A stretch of 64,000 nucleotides of DNA. Source: Planctomycetota bacterium (GTDB taxonomy: Bacteria > Planctomycetota > UBA1135 > GCA-002686595). The DNA is taken from assembly GCA_016709875.1 (NCBI GenBank), contig JADJLZ010000006.1, forward strand, positions 310,001-374,000, given 5' to 3'. Shown piece after piece: positions 46,780-55,889 of the stretch. Position 1 is the first letter of the stretch. Each line of letters opens with the position of its first letter. The notes below the pieces were generated by a model. The model searched no databases and was not told the DNA's origin. It saw only the letters and a program-made list of their open reading frames with translations. The translations under genes were made by a program, and so were the position numbers.

Positions 46780-47838
46780 ATGAGCGCCTCCACCGTCCGC
46801 GAACTGTTGTCCGAGATCGTCCGGCGCAAGGCCTCCGACCTGCACCTCAACCCCGGCCGGCCGCCGGTGGGGCGCAGCGGGGGCGCGCTGGTCTCGCTGA
46901 CCGAGACCCCGCTCGACGACGCGGCGGCGGAGAAGCTCTGCCGCGAGCTGTGCAACGAGAAGCAGTGGGCCGAGGTCGCCTCGGCCGGCTCGACCGACTT
47001 CGGCCTGACGCACGAGGACGGCAACCGCTTCCGCGTGAGCGTCTTCCGCCAGCGCGGGCGCTATTCGGCGGTGCTGCGCCTGATCCCGCGCAAGCTGCTC
47101 AGCTTCGACGAGATCGGCCTGCCCGACTCGATCAAGCCGCTCTTGAAGAAGCCGCGCGGGCTGATCCTCGTCACCGGTCCCACGGGCTCGGGCAAGACGA
47201 CCACGCTGGCGACGATGATCGACTGGATCAACCACAACGACGACTGCCACATCATCACGATCGAGGACCCGATCGAGTACTACCACAGCCACGGCCGCGG
47301 CCTGGTGACGCAGCGCGAGATCGGCGTGGACGTGCCGGACTTCTCCGAGGCGATGCGCCGCGCGCTGCGCCAGGACCCGGACGTGATCCTGCTGGGTGAA
47401 ATGCGCGATCTGGAGACGATCTCGGCCGCGATCACCGCCGCCGAGACCGGTCACCTGGTGTTCGGCACGCTGCACACGACCGGATCCGCGCGCACGGTCG
47501 ACCGGATCATCGACGCGTTCCCTGCGAACCAGCAGGAGCAGGTCCGCGCGCAGCTCTCGGTCGCGCTGCTCGCGGTGGTGAGCCAGGTGCTGCTGCCGAA
47601 GAAGGACAGCCCCGGGCGCGTCGCGGCCTTCGAGGTCATGATCATGACGCCCGCGATCTCGAACCTGATCCGCAAGAACGAGACGAACAAGATCGCCTCG
47701 ACGATCCAGACCTCGAGAAAGCTCGGGATGACGACGCTCGACGACTGCCTGCTGGATCTCTTCAAGAAGGGCCTGATCACGCGCGAGGTCGCGCTCGAGG
47801 CGGCGCAGGACGACAAGGATCTCGAGGTTCGCCTGTGA
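46780..47838 (+). CDS. pilT: Type IV pilus twitching motility ATPase PilT
   Basis: A 352-residue retraction ATPase. It starts with RELLSEIVRRKASDLHLNPG; Walker A is GPTGSGKTTT, the Asp box TIEDPIEY, Walker B DVILLGEMRDLETI, and the His box TGHLVFGTLHTTGSARTVDR. The PilT signature AIRNLIRE appears as AISNLIRKNETNKI. It lacks the N-terminal domain of PilB, and its length is normal. It is coupled to pilB by GTGA. A TATCAT lies 15 bases before the ATG. Confidence 0.95.
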   Translation: MSASTVRELLSEIVRRKASDLHLNPGRPPVGRSGGALVSLTETPLDDAAAEKLCRELCNEKQWAEVASAGSTDFGLTHEDGNRFRVSVFRQRGRYSAVLRLIPRKLLSFDEIGLPDSIKPLLKKPRGLILVTGPTGSGKTTTLATMIDWINHNDDCHIITIEDPIEYYHSHGRGLVTQREIGVDVPDFSEAMRRALRQDPDVILLGEMRDLETISAAITAAETGHLVFGTLHTTGSARTVDRIIDAFPANQQEQVRAQLSVALLAVVSQVLLPKKDSPGRVAAFEVMIMTPAISNLIRKNETNKIASTIQTSRKLGMTTLDDCLLDLFKKGLITREVALEAAQDDKDLEVRL

Positions 47839-49568
47839 GCGAGCCGCAGACGACCGCCAAGCAGAGCGGCGTCGTGCACCGCGCCGCGGGCGCGGCGGCG
47901 CGCGCCGAGGGACGGCGCCTGTTGGGCCAGATCCTGAAGACGCAGGGTGCAATCCGCGAGGGCCAGGTGCAGGAAGCGCTCGCCGCGCAGCGCAAGCAGG
48001 GCGGGTTGATCGGCCAGGTGCTCGTCGAGCTCGGCCACTGCACCAGCGCGCAGGTCGCGCGCGCGCTCGCGGAGCAGGCTGGGATGGAGTCGGCCGACCT
48101 CAGCGCGCGCACGCCGGACAAGGCCGCGCTGGCGCTCGTCGACGGCAGCTTCGCGCACACCTTCGGCGTGCTGCCGCTCGAGCTCTCGGGCCGCACGCTG
48201 GTGGTCGCGATCTCCGATCCGCTCAACACTGCGGTGATCGAGGACCTGGCCTTCACCACCGGTCTGGAGGTGCGCGGCGTGATCGCCGACTCGGCCGCGA
48301 TCAAGAAGCTCGTGCTCGCCTCTTACGGCGAGGAGGGCTCGCTCAAGGACGCGATCGCCGAGGCGGCGCGCGCGACAGGCAACCTCGACGCGCAGGCCGC
48401 GGCGGCGAGCGCGCCGGTCGTGCGGCTCTTGAACTCGATCCTGCACCGCGCGATCCGCGACCGCGCCAGCGACATCCACTTCGAGGTCTTCGACCAGGAA
48501 TTCCGCATCCGCTACCGCGTCGACGGCGCGCTCTACGAGGTCGAGGCGCCGCCGCCGCACCTCTCATTGCCGTTGGTGGCGCGCATCAAGGTCATGAGCG
48601 ACCTCGACATCACCGAAGTGCGCATGCCGCAGGACGGGCGCATCGAGCTCTCGATCGACGGCCGACCGGTGGACCTGCGCGTGGCGACGATCCCGGGCGT
48701 CTCGGGCGAGGGCTGCGTGATGCGCGTGCTCGACCGCAGCGCCGTCAGCCTGGACCTGATCAAGCTCGGCCTGCAGCCCGACGACGAGCAGCGCCTGACG
48801 CGCCTGACGCAGCTGCCGCACGGCATCATCCTCGTCACCGGGCCGACGGGTTCGGGCAAGACGACCACGCTCTACGCGATGCTGCAACAGGCCAACACGC
48901 CCGAGGTCAAGATCATCACGGTCGAGGACCCGGTCGAGTACGACATCGAGGGCATCGTGCAGGTGCCGGTCAACGAGGACATCGGCGTCACCTACGCCAA
49001 GGTCTTGCGCACGATCCTGCGCCAGGACCCCGACAAGATCCTCGTGGGCGAGATCCGCGACACCGAGACCGCAGCGGTCGCGGTCGAGGCGAGCCTGACG
49101 GGCCACACGGTCTTCTCGACGCTGCACACCAACGACGCGCCGAGCACCGTCACGCGTCTGGTGGACATGGGCATCGAGCCCTTCCTGATCACTGCCACCG
49201 TCGAGGCGATCGTGGCGCAGCGCCTCGTGCGCACGATCTGCCCCGACTGCCGCCAGTCCTACGTTCCGGAGGAAGAGGAACTGCTCGAACTCGGCGGCGA
49301 GGCCGAGGCGTTGCGCGGCGTCGAGTTCCACTACGGCAAGGGCTGCGAGCGCTGCTACCACACCGGCTACCGCGGCCGCATGGGCATCTTCGAGATCCTC
49401 GTGGTGGACGAGGACCTGCGCCGCGCGATCCTGCAGCGCGCCTCGACACAGGAGCTGCGCAACATCGCGCTCGCCTCGGGCATGCGCCCGCTGCGCAACT
49501 CCGGGATCGCGGCCATCGCGGCTGGCCGTACGACCCTCGAGGAAGTCCTGCGCGAGACCAACCTTTGA
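47835..49568 (+). CDS. pilB: Type IV pilus assembly ATPase PilB
   Basis: A 577-residue extension ATPase. N-terminal MshEN domain (LGQILKTQGAIREGQVQEAL), then SDIHFEVFDQEFRIRYRVDG, Walker A GPTGSGKTTT, ITVEDPVEYDIEG, Walker B ILVGEIRD, GHTVFSTLHTND and the zinc pairs CPDC and CERC with GYRGRMGIFEIL. The GTG start overlaps the pilT stop, and pilC follows 39 bases later. It is clearly related to, but distinct from, the ATPase at 39.9 kb. Confidence 0.93.
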   Translation: MSEPQTTAKQSGVVHRAAGAAARAEGRRLLGQILKTQGAIREGQVQEALAAQRKQGGLIGQVLVELGHCTSAQVARALAEQAGMESADLSARTPDKAALALVDGSFAHTFGVLPLELSGRTLVVAISDPLNTAVIEDLAFTTGLEVRGVIADSAAIKKLVLASYGEEGSLKDAIAEAARATGNLDAQAAAASAPVVRLLNSILHRAIRDRASDIHFEVFDQEFRIRYRVDGALYEVEAPPPHLSLPLVARIKVMSDLDITEVRMPQDGRIELSIDGRPVDLRVATIPGVSGEGCVMRVLDRSAVSLDLIKLGLQPDDEQRLTRLTQLPHGIILVTGPTGSGKTTTLYAMLQQANTPEVKIITVEDPVEYDIEGIVQVPVNEDIGVTYAKVLRTILRQDPDKILVGEIRDTETAAVAVEASLTGHTVFSTLHTNDAPSTVTRLVDMGIEPFLITATVEAIVAQRLVRTICPDCRQSYVPEEEELLELGGEAEALRGVEFHYGKGCERCYHTGYRGRMGIFEILVVDEDLRRAILQRASTQELRNIALASGMRPLRNSGIAAIAAGRTTLEEVLRETNL

Positions 49569-49607
49569 CGCCGAGCGGATCCTGACTCCCCGTTCCAGAC
49601 GACAAGC

Positions 49608-50750
49608 ATGGCCAAGAGAATCCAACGCAGCGCACCCAAGTCCGCCGCGAACGGCGCCGCGGCGGCGCCCGGCGAGACACAAGCCGCTCCGCGCAGCCGG
49701 CGCGGGCGCGTCTCCGCACAGGCGGTGACCGACTTCACGCTGCAGCTCGCGACGCTGACCGAGGCGGGCATCCCGATCGCGAAGGCGCTCGCGATCCTCG
49801 AGGGTCAGGCGCGCCCCGGACCGCTGAAGTACGTGCTCGGTGCGCTGCTCGAGGACGTCTCCTCGGGCACGCCGCTCTCCGAGGCGATGGCCAAGCACGA
49901 GAAGGTCTTTTCGCGCCTGTATTCGAGCATGGTGCGCGCGGGGGAGGCCGGCGGCGTGCTCGACGCGGTGCTCACGCGCCAGGCCGAGTACATGGACAAG
50001 GTGCGCGAGGTGCGCGCCAAGATCATCGGCGCGATGGTCTACCCGCTGGTGATCGTGTGCGTGGCGGTCGCGGTCGTCGCAGCGGTGGTGATGTTCATCA
50101 TCCCGCGCTTCGACGAGATCTTCCGCTCCTTCCACATCTCGCTGCCGGGCGTGACGCAGTTCCTGCTCGACACGAGCACCTTCACGGTCAAGTACTGGTA
50201 CCTCGTCTTCGGGCTGCCGATCGTGCTGATCGTGACGCACTTCGTGCTGCTGAAGCGCGTGCAGCGCTACCGCTACCGCGTGCACCAGCTGCTGCTCAAG
50301 CTGCCGGGCATCGGACCGATCCTCTCGCGCTCGCTGGTGGCTTCCTTCGCGCGCACCTTCGGGACGCTGATCCAGGCCGGCGTGCCGCACCTGGACGCGC
50401 TGGGCATCGTGCGCGATGCGACGCGCAACGAGGTGCTGATGGAGGGCGTCGAGGACATCCGCCGCACGGTGCGCGAGGGCGAGGGCATCGCGCGTCCGAT
50501 GGGCGAGACAGGCCTGTTCGACGACCTGGTCGTGAACATGGTCGACGTGGGCGAGGCGACGGGCGAGCTCGACAAGATGCTGCTCAAGGTCGCGCACTCC
50601 TTCGAACGCCAGGTGGACCGCACGATCGACACGATGTTCAAGCTGATCGAGCCGGTGCTGATCCTGTGTGTGGCCGGCCTCGTGGGTTTCATCGTCGTGG
50701 CGCTGTTCCTCCCGCTGATGGAGATCATGAAGGGCATCCAGAGCGCTTGA
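49608..50750 (+). CDS. pilC: Type IV pilus inner-membrane platform protein PilC (GspF family)
   Basis: A 380-residue GspF-family protein with two copies of the T2SF domain. The first is FTLQLATLTEAGIPIAKALA with SGTPLSEAMAKHEKVFSRLY; the second is SFARTFGTLIQAGVPHLDAL. Membrane spans lie after each copy (YPLVIVCVAVAVVAAVVMFI, and ILCVAGLVGFIVVALFLP near the end). It forms the platform on which PilB and PilT act. The first ~40 residues are a basic, disordered tail. Confidence 0.94.
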   Translation: MAKRIQRSAPKSAANGAAAAPGETQAAPRSRRGRVSAQAVTDFTLQLATLTEAGIPIAKALAILEGQARPGPLKYVLGALLEDVSSGTPLSEAMAKHEKVFSRLYSSMVRAGEAGGVLDAVLTRQAEYMDKVREVRAKIIGAMVYPLVIVCVAVAVVAAVVMFIIPRFDEIFRSFHISLPGVTQFLLDTSTFTVKYWYLVFGLPIVLIVTHFVLLKRVQRYRYRVHQLLLKLPGIGPILSRSLVASFARTFGTLIQAGVPHLDALGIVRDATRNEVLMEGVEDIRRTVREGEGIARPMGETGLFDDLVVNMVDVGEATGELDKMLLKVAHSFERQVDRTIDTMFKLIEPVLILCVAGLVGFIVVALFLPLMEIMKGIQSA

Positions 50751-50799
50751 AGCCCGGACCAGGCCAGCATCGCGCGCAAACGCGCGGGGAGGCGGCCCG

Positions 50800-52320
50800 A
50801 TGAGCCTCTCGCTGCGCGTGCGCGTGCTGCTGCTCGTGATGGCGCTCAACACGGCGCTCTTCGGGGCAGGACTGTGGCTGCTCTCGCGCCAGGCGGAGAA
50901 CGCGCGCCAGGAGTACGCGGCGCAGACGATCGACGCGCTGCTGCGGCGCCTGGCGGCCAACATCGCGCCGCAGAGCGAGCTCTCGGTCTCGCCGATCCTG
51001 GCCTGGAGCCTGTGGGACGGGTTCGACGACGCGCTGGTGATGCGCGCCAGTTGGGAGCGCGACGAGCACGGCCGCATCCGGCCGCTGGGCGCCCTGCTCA
51101 ACCCGCGCGGGCGCTGGGCGCGGGCCGCAAACTACGACGTGCAGCCGCGCCTGGAGGAGATCGTCGGCGCGATCGAGCATCGACCACTCTCGCTGGGGAC
51201 GGGCGGGATCGCCGTCCCGATCCCCGACAACCGCGGCAATGTGTGGGGCGGACTGTGGCTGCCGCTTCCGGGAGTCGCACACGCGAGCCTGGTGACGCAG
51301 CTGCTGCCCTTCTTCGGTCTCTCGCTCCTGCTGCTCACGCTGGGAGTGTTCTTCGTGCTGCGTCGTTCGGTGCTCGACCCGCTGGGCGAGCTCGCCAGCG
51401 CGGCCGGGCGCGTGAAGGGCGGCGACCTCGCGACGCGCCTGCCCGAGCCGGCGCGCAAGGACGAGATCGGCCAGCTGATCCGCAGCTTCAACGAGATGAC
51501 CTCGCACGTGCAGGGCTTCAATGCGCGCCTGGAGCAGGAAGTCGAGAACGCGACCGCGCAAGCGCGGCGTGCCGAGGCCGCCGCGTTGACGCAGCGGCGC
51601 CTGGCGGCCATGGGCGAGCTCGCCGCAGGCATCGCGCACGAGATCAACAACCCGCTCGGCGGCCTGCTCAACGCGGTCGAGTCGCTCGAGCGCGGCAAGC
51701 TCCCGCCCGAGAAGCACGCGCGCTACTTCGAGCTCCTGCGCAATGGACTCGAGCGCATCCAGGCGACCGTCGGCCGCCTGCTGCGCTTCACGCCGCGCGC
51801 GGCGCCGGTAGGACCGCTCTCGCTCGCGCGCGCGCTCGAGGACGCGCTCGAACTCGTGGCGCACCGCGCGCGCGGCCTGGGAGTGGACTTGGCGCTGGTC
51901 TCCGCGGTCCCCGGCGAGCCGCGCGAACACGTGCTCGCGCGCTGGCACGCGCTGCCGCCGCTCTCGGGCGAACGCGGCGAACTCGCGCAGGCGGTGCTCA
52001 ACCTGCTCGTCAACGCGCTCGACGCGCTCGAGGACGACGGCCTGCCCGGTGGTCGCATCGAGCTCTCGCTCGAGCGCGAGGGCGAGGAGCTGCACCTGCG
52101 CGTGCGCGACGACGGCCCGGGGGTCGCGCCCGAGAATCTCTCGCGCATCGCGGACCTGTTCTTCTCGACCAAGGAGGTCGGCCGCGGCACGGGACTGGGC
52201 CTCTCGATCGTGCACAAGGTCGTCGCCGCGCACGGCGGACGCGTGTTCCTCTCGAACGCGAGCGGCGGGGGCTTCTGCGTCGACCTGCACCTGCCGCTCA
52301 CCGGCCGGGAGGACGCGTGA
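50800..52320 (+). CDS. NtrB-like sensor histidine kinase
   Basis: A 506-residue membrane kinase. Span at ~7-28, an extracytoplasmic part to ~165, second span (PFFGLSLLLLTLGVFFVL), HAMP and a coiled coil. The H-box has His280 in MGELAAGIAHEINNPLGGLL, the NtrB/ZraS form. N-box LLVNALDALE, G1 DDGPGV and G2 GTGLGLSIVHKVV follow. Such kinases usually act on NtrC-type regulators; none is adjacent. The stop overlaps the GTG of the next gene. Confidence 0.92.
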   Translation: MSLSLRVRVLLLVMALNTALFGAGLWLLSRQAENARQEYAAQTIDALLRRLAANIAPQSELSVSPILAWSLWDGFDDALVMRASWERDEHGRIRPLGALLNPRGRWARAANYDVQPRLEEIVGAIEHRPLSLGTGGIAVPIPDNRGNVWGGLWLPLPGVAHASLVTQLLPFFGLSLLLLTLGVFFVLRRSVLDPLGELASAAGRVKGGDLATRLPEPARKDEIGQLIRSFNEMTSHVQGFNARLEQEVENATAQARRAEAAALTQRRLAAMGELAAGIAHEINNPLGGLLNAVESLERGKLPPEKHARYFELLRNGLERIQATVGRLLRFTPRAAPVGPLSLARALEDALELVAHRARGLGVDLALVSAVPGEPREHVLARWHALPPLSGERGELAQAVLNLLVNALDALEDDGLPGGRIELSLEREGEELHLRVRDDGPGVAPENLSRIADLFFSTKEVGRGTGLGLSIVHKVVAAHGGRVFLSNASGGGFCVDLHLPLTGREDA

Positions 52321-53555
52321 TCGGCTCGCTCGAAGTCGAGTGGATCGCAGCCGGCCTGCTGCTTTGCGCGTCCGCGTTCCTCTCCGGCAGCGAGACCTCG
52401 CTCTTCGCGCTCAGCCTCGAGCAGCGCGAGCGCACGAGCGAACGCGTGAAACACCTCTTGCGCGACCCGCAGGCCCTGCTCGTGACGGTGCTGCTGCTCA
52501 ACCTGGTCGCGAACATCCTCTTCTTCGCCGTGGTCTCCGGCATCGCGCCGCAGGGCGAGGCCTACCAGAAGCTCGTGTGGGCCGCGCTGGCGCTCTTCGC
52601 GGTGGTCTTCCTGGGCGAGATCGTGCCCAAGGCGATCGCGCTGCAGCGCGCGGCCAAGGTCGCGCGCCTGGTCGCGCTGCCGATCCAGACGCTGGTGCTG
52701 CTCAGCCGGCCCGTGCGGCGGCTCGTGCAGGGCGTGCTGCAACTGGCGCTGCGCGCGCTGGGCGACGTCGCGCGCGAGGAGCCGCCGATCACCAACGAGT
52801 CGCTGGCCGAGGTGCTCGAGCAGAGCGCGGGCCACGGCCTGATCGGCGTCGGCGAGGCCGACCTGCTCGCGGAGGTGGTCGAGCTCGAGGGCCTGCGCGT
52901 GGGGGAGATCATGACCCCGCGCGTCGACCTGCTCAGCCTCGACCTCGACGCCTCCGAGGACGACAACCTGCAGATCGTCGCGCGCGCGCTCGCGCGGCGG
53001 CAGACCTGGCTGGCGGCGATCCGCGGCCAGGCCGACGATCTGGTCGGCATCGTGCGTCTGCGCGACCTGCTGCGCGAGGGCGACACGCCGCTCTCGAGCC
53101 TGGTGAAGCCCGCGCTGTTCGTGCCCGAGGTCGCGAGCGTGCTCGACTTGCTGAAGCAGATGCGCGAGCACAAGGCGACCGAGGCGATCGTGATCGACGA
53201 GTACGGCGGTACCGCCGGCGCCGTCACGATCGAGGCCGTCTTCGAGGAGATCGTGGGCGATCTGCGCGTCGAGGGCGAGGCGCAGGACGCGCCCGTCGTG
53301 GCCCTCGGTGGCGGCCGCTTCCGCGTCTCGGGCTCGCTCTCGATCCGCGATTGGAACGAGCAGTTCGGCCGGCGCGTCGTGCCCGAGGGCTTCGAGACCG
53401 TGGGCGGCTTCGTGACGGCGCTGCTCGGCCGCATCCCGCGCGCCGGCGACCGCGTGCGCGCGCACGGACTGGTCACGCAGGTGCGCGAAGTGCGCGGCCG
53501 GCGCGTGGCGAGCGTGGACCTCTACATCGAGGGTTCGCAGGGAGGTCCGTCGTGA
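52317..53555 (+). CDS. CNNM/CorC-family membrane protein (DUF21-CBS-CorC)
   Basis: A 412-residue protein. The DUF21/CNNM membrane domain (1-~180) includes AFLSGSETSLFALS and FLGEIVPKAIALQ. Two CBS domains carry GEIMTPRVDLLSL and EAIVIDEYGGTAGAVT. The C-terminal CorC/HlyC FAD-like domain carries RFRVSGSLSIRDWNEQFG. The family takes part in Mg2+/Co2+ export or resistance. The GTG start overlaps the kinase stop. A second, shorter paralogue follows with another GTGA overlap. Confidence 0.92.
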   Translation: MIGSLEVEWIAAGLLLCASAFLSGSETSLFALSLEQRERTSERVKHLLRDPQALLVTVLLLNLVANILFFAVVSGIAPQGEAYQKLVWAALALFAVVFLGEIVPKAIALQRAAKVARLVALPIQTLVLLSRPVRRLVQGVLQLALRALGDVAREEPPITNESLAEVLEQSAGHGLIGVGEADLLAEVVELEGLRVGEIMTPRVDLLSLDLDASEDDNLQIVARALARRQTWLAAIRGQADDLVGIVRLRDLLREGDTPLSSLVKPALFVPEVASVLDLLKQMREHKATEAIVIDEYGGTAGAVTIEAVFEEIVGDLRVEGEAQDAPVVALGGGRFRVSGSLSIRDWNEQFGRRVVPEGFETVGGFVTALLGRIPRAGDRVRAHGLVTQVREVRGRRVASVDLYIEGSQGGPS

Positions 53556-54526
53556 GCGGCTGGAGCCAGGCGCTGGTGATCGCGGCCTGCCTGCTCGGCG
53601 TGGCGGCCTTCGCGGGCTCGGAGACGGCCTCGTACGCGGTCTCGCGCGTACGCATCGACCTCGAGGCGCGCCAGGGCCGCTGGCGCTCGCGCCTGGCGCG
53701 CTGGTTGTTCGTCGACTCGACGGCGTTGCTGATCATCGTGTTGCTGGGGAACACGCTGCTCGTCGAACTGGCGACCTGGGTGACCGAGGCGTGGGCCGCG
53801 GCGGCGGGGTTCCCGCACTGGGCGATCCAGCTCGGCCTCGCGCTGGCGCTCGCGCCGCTGTTCTTCTTCTTCGGCGACCTGCTGCCCAAGGAGCTCGCGC
53901 GCCGCCGGCCGCACCAGTTCCTGGTCGACTGCGCGCCGATCCTCGCGCTCGCGCGCCTGGTGCTCTGGCCGCTCGAGCGCCTCCTGCGGCTGCTGACCTG
54001 GATCGTGACGCGTGTGCTCTCGGTGCCCGAGCGCGCGATCTCGACCCACGGCGGGCGCGAGGCGCTGCTCAAACTGCTCTCGGAGGGTCGGCTCGCGGGC
54101 GCGCTGCCGCCGCAGGCCGAGGCGCTCGCGCAGAACGTGCTCAAGCTGCGCTCGACCCCGGTGGCGCGGGCGATGGTGCCCTGGGAGCGAGTCCAGCACC
54201 TGGAGGCCTCCAGCTCCAACGCCGAGCTGTATGCCGTCGTCGCGGGTTCGAGCTTCACGCGCCTGCCGGTCGTGGGGGCCGACGGCGAGGTCCAGGGCTA
54301 CCTGCACCAGCTCGACGTGCTCGGCGACGGGCCGGACGAGGCCGTCCTCGACGCCCTGCTCGAGCTGATCGAGATCCCGCCCGGCCTGGCGGTGGACAAG
54401 GCGCTCTCCCGGCTGCGCTCCAGCGGCCAGCGCATCGCCATCGTCGGCACCCGGACGGCACCGCAGGGCATCGTGACGCTCAAGGACCTCGTCGAGGAGA
54501 TCTCGGGCGAGCTGGCGGCCTGGTAG
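53552..54526 (+). CDS. CNNM-family membrane protein lacking the CorC domain
   Basis: A 324-residue paralogue of the preceding gene. The DUF21 domain has AAFAGSETASYAVSRVRIDL and FFFGDLLPKELARRRP, with four hydrophobic stretches. A CBS pair follows (PVARAMVPWERVQHLE, FTRLPVVGADGEVQGYLHQL, GIVTLKDLVEEISGELAAW). It ends directly after the second CBS, so the C-terminal HlyC/CorC domain is missing. GGAGG lies 6 bases before the GTG. The two proteins may form a heterodimer. Confidence 0.9.
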   Translation: MSGWSQALVIAACLLGVAAFAGSETASYAVSRVRIDLEARQGRWRSRLARWLFVDSTALLIIVLLGNTLLVELATWVTEAWAAAAGFPHWAIQLGLALALAPLFFFFGDLLPKELARRRPHQFLVDCAPILALARLVLWPLERLLRLLTWIVTRVLSVPERAISTHGGREALLKLLSEGRLAGALPPQAEALAQNVLKLRSTPVARAMVPWERVQHLEASSSNAELYAVVAGSSFTRLPVVGADGEVQGYLHQLDVLGDGPDEAVLDALLELIEIPPGLAVDKALSRLRSSGQRIAIVGTRTAPQGIVTLKDLVEEISGELAAW

Positions 54527-54543
54527 GGGAGGATTCTCCTACC
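54522..54543 (+). terminator. Candidate terminator overlapping the CNNM stop codon
   Basis: GGTAGGGGAG and CTCCTACC form an 8-base stem with a two-base bulge and a GATT loop; the 5' arm includes the TAG stop. No T tract follows. It would close the pilT-to-CNNM transcript. Confidence 0.35.
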
Positions 54544-54605
54544 CAGGTTGCAACCTCCGGCCGCCCCTGGGATACTCCCCGGCCCGCGTCTTGTGCGCGC
54601 CCCCC

Positions 54606-55058
54606 ATGCGGATCCTCCAAAGCCAGGCTGCCCTGCTCCTCTCCGGTGTCGCTCTCGCGCTGGTCGGGCTCTCGCTGCCGCCCTCCGCCTCGCCCGCGCC
54701 CCAGACCCAGGGCGGGAGCACGCTGACGACTGCCGACCTCGACGCGATCGCGCAGCGCCTGCTGCAGACGCGCTCGCCGAGCGGCTTGGCGACCGCGGAC
54801 TCCAACCGCAACATGATCGCGGTGACGGGCATCGACATGACCGGCTCCTCGGTGCTCTACCTCGTCGACACCGAGAAGAAGCAGCTGGCGGTCTACCAGG
54901 CCAACGGCGGCGGCGAGCCGACGCAGAGCTTGCGTCTGGTCGGTGCGCGCCGGATCGACCTCGACCTGCAGATCGAGGGCTTCAACGACAAGTCGCAGTA
55001 CAACTACGAGGAGCTGCAGAAGCGCTTCGACAAGCTCGGCAAAGCGCCGACGAAGTGA
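54606..55058 (+). CDS. Hypothetical secreted protein
   Basis: A 150-residue exported protein: signal peptide (ALLLSGVALALVGLSLPPSA), then a domain containing NMIAVTGIDMTGSSVLYLVD, TEKKQLAVYQANG and LVGARRIDLDLQIEGFNDKS. No family name is known to me, but similar short planctomycete proteins seem to share the LYLVDTEKKQLAVYQ core. The ATG at 54606 was preferred to a GTG at 54591 because it starts the signal peptide directly. Confidence 0.75.
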   Translation: MRILQSQAALLLSGVALALVGLSLPPSASPAPQTQGGSTLTTADLDAIAQRLLQTRSPSGLATADSNRNMIAVTGIDMTGSSVLYLVDTEKKQLAVYQANGGGEPTQSLRLVGARRIDLDLQIEGFNDKSQYNYEELQKRFDKLGKAPTK

Positions 55059-55118
55059 CCCGCGGGCTCCCGGCACTCCCTCCACTCCCTCCCCCAACCC
55101 CGTCCGATCCCCCCTGCC

Positions 55119-55691
55119 GTGGCCGAAAAGGAACAGTTCTATAGCTTCGAGGAGGCGCTGCGTGAGCTGCGCCTGAAGGAAGAAGAGCTCAAGCGCCTGG
55201 TCTCCGAGGGCGAGATCCGCGCCTTCCGCGAGGGCGACACGATGCGCCTGCGCAAGGCCGACGTCGAGAACCTGAAGAGCGAGCTCTCCGGCGGCGAGGT
55301 CGTCGACCTTGGCGACGTGAAGGAAGAGCTGGTCTTCGAGGACGACGCCTCCATGCAGGAGGAGGCGGGGATGGCGACCGAAGCCATCGCCAACGTCGAG
55401 ACGATCCTCGAGGAGGACGCCCCGGTCGAGGTGACCGAGGAGCTCGAGATCGAGGAACTCGAGACCGAGACCGCCGAGGAAGCGGAAGAGGCGGAGCTCG
55501 CCTCGACCGGCCTCGCCTCGGCCGTCGTCGAACAGGAAGGTCCGACCGAGGGTGCGGGCCTGAAGATCGCGCTGATCCTGACCACGCTGCTGCTGGTCCT
55601 CGCCATCCCGCTGTGCCTCTCGGCGAGCCGCGGCGAGTTCTCGAGTGCCGCGCAGACGATCGCCGGACTCTTCGGGCTGAACAAGGGCTGA
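55119..55691 (+). CDS. Excisionase-type HTH protein with acidic linker and C-terminal membrane span
   Basis: A 190-residue protein starting at GTG. Residues ~5-55 are a MerR/excisionase-like DNA-binding domain (YSFEEALRELRLKEEELKRL, VSEGEIRAFREGDTMRLRKA). A strongly acidic stretch (~65-130, EEDAPVEVTEELEIEELETE) leads to one membrane span at ~150-170 (IALILTTLLLVLAIPLCLSA). The pattern suggests a membrane-tethered DNA-binding or protein-binding factor; the layout is common in planctomycetes. No target is known. Confidence 0.8.
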   Translation: MAEKEQFYSFEEALRELRLKEEELKRLVSEGEIRAFREGDTMRLRKADVENLKSELSGGEVVDLGDVKEELVFEDDASMQEEAGMATEAIANVETILEEDAPVEVTEELEIEELETETAEEAEEAELASTGLASAVVEQEGPTEGAGLKIALILTTLLLVLAIPLCLSASRGEFSSAAQTIAGLFGLNKG

Positions 55692-55813
55692 GCTCGGGGG
55701 CCGATGGCCCTCGAGTCCCTCGATTTCGTCACGCTCCGGGCGTGGATTCGCGCCTGGGCGATTCCTAGACTGCGACCGCTCCGCACGACTCGTGCGTGCG
55801 GAACGAAGAGGGG

Positions 55814-55833
55814 TGTCCGCGCTCGTGCGGACA
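55814..55833 (+). other. Hairpin in the leader of the OmpA lipoprotein gene
   Basis: TGTCCGC and GCGGACA form a perfect 7-base stem with a GCTCGT loop, 56 bases before the ATG at 55890. With a possible -10 TAGACT at 55766-55771, the hairpin would lie in a ~110-base 5' leader, the longest leader in the window. Confidence 0.35.
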
Positions 55834-55889
55834 ACGACGAACACAAGGGGAGCGCCACGCTTCCCCATTCAGCTTCGAGGACTGCAACG

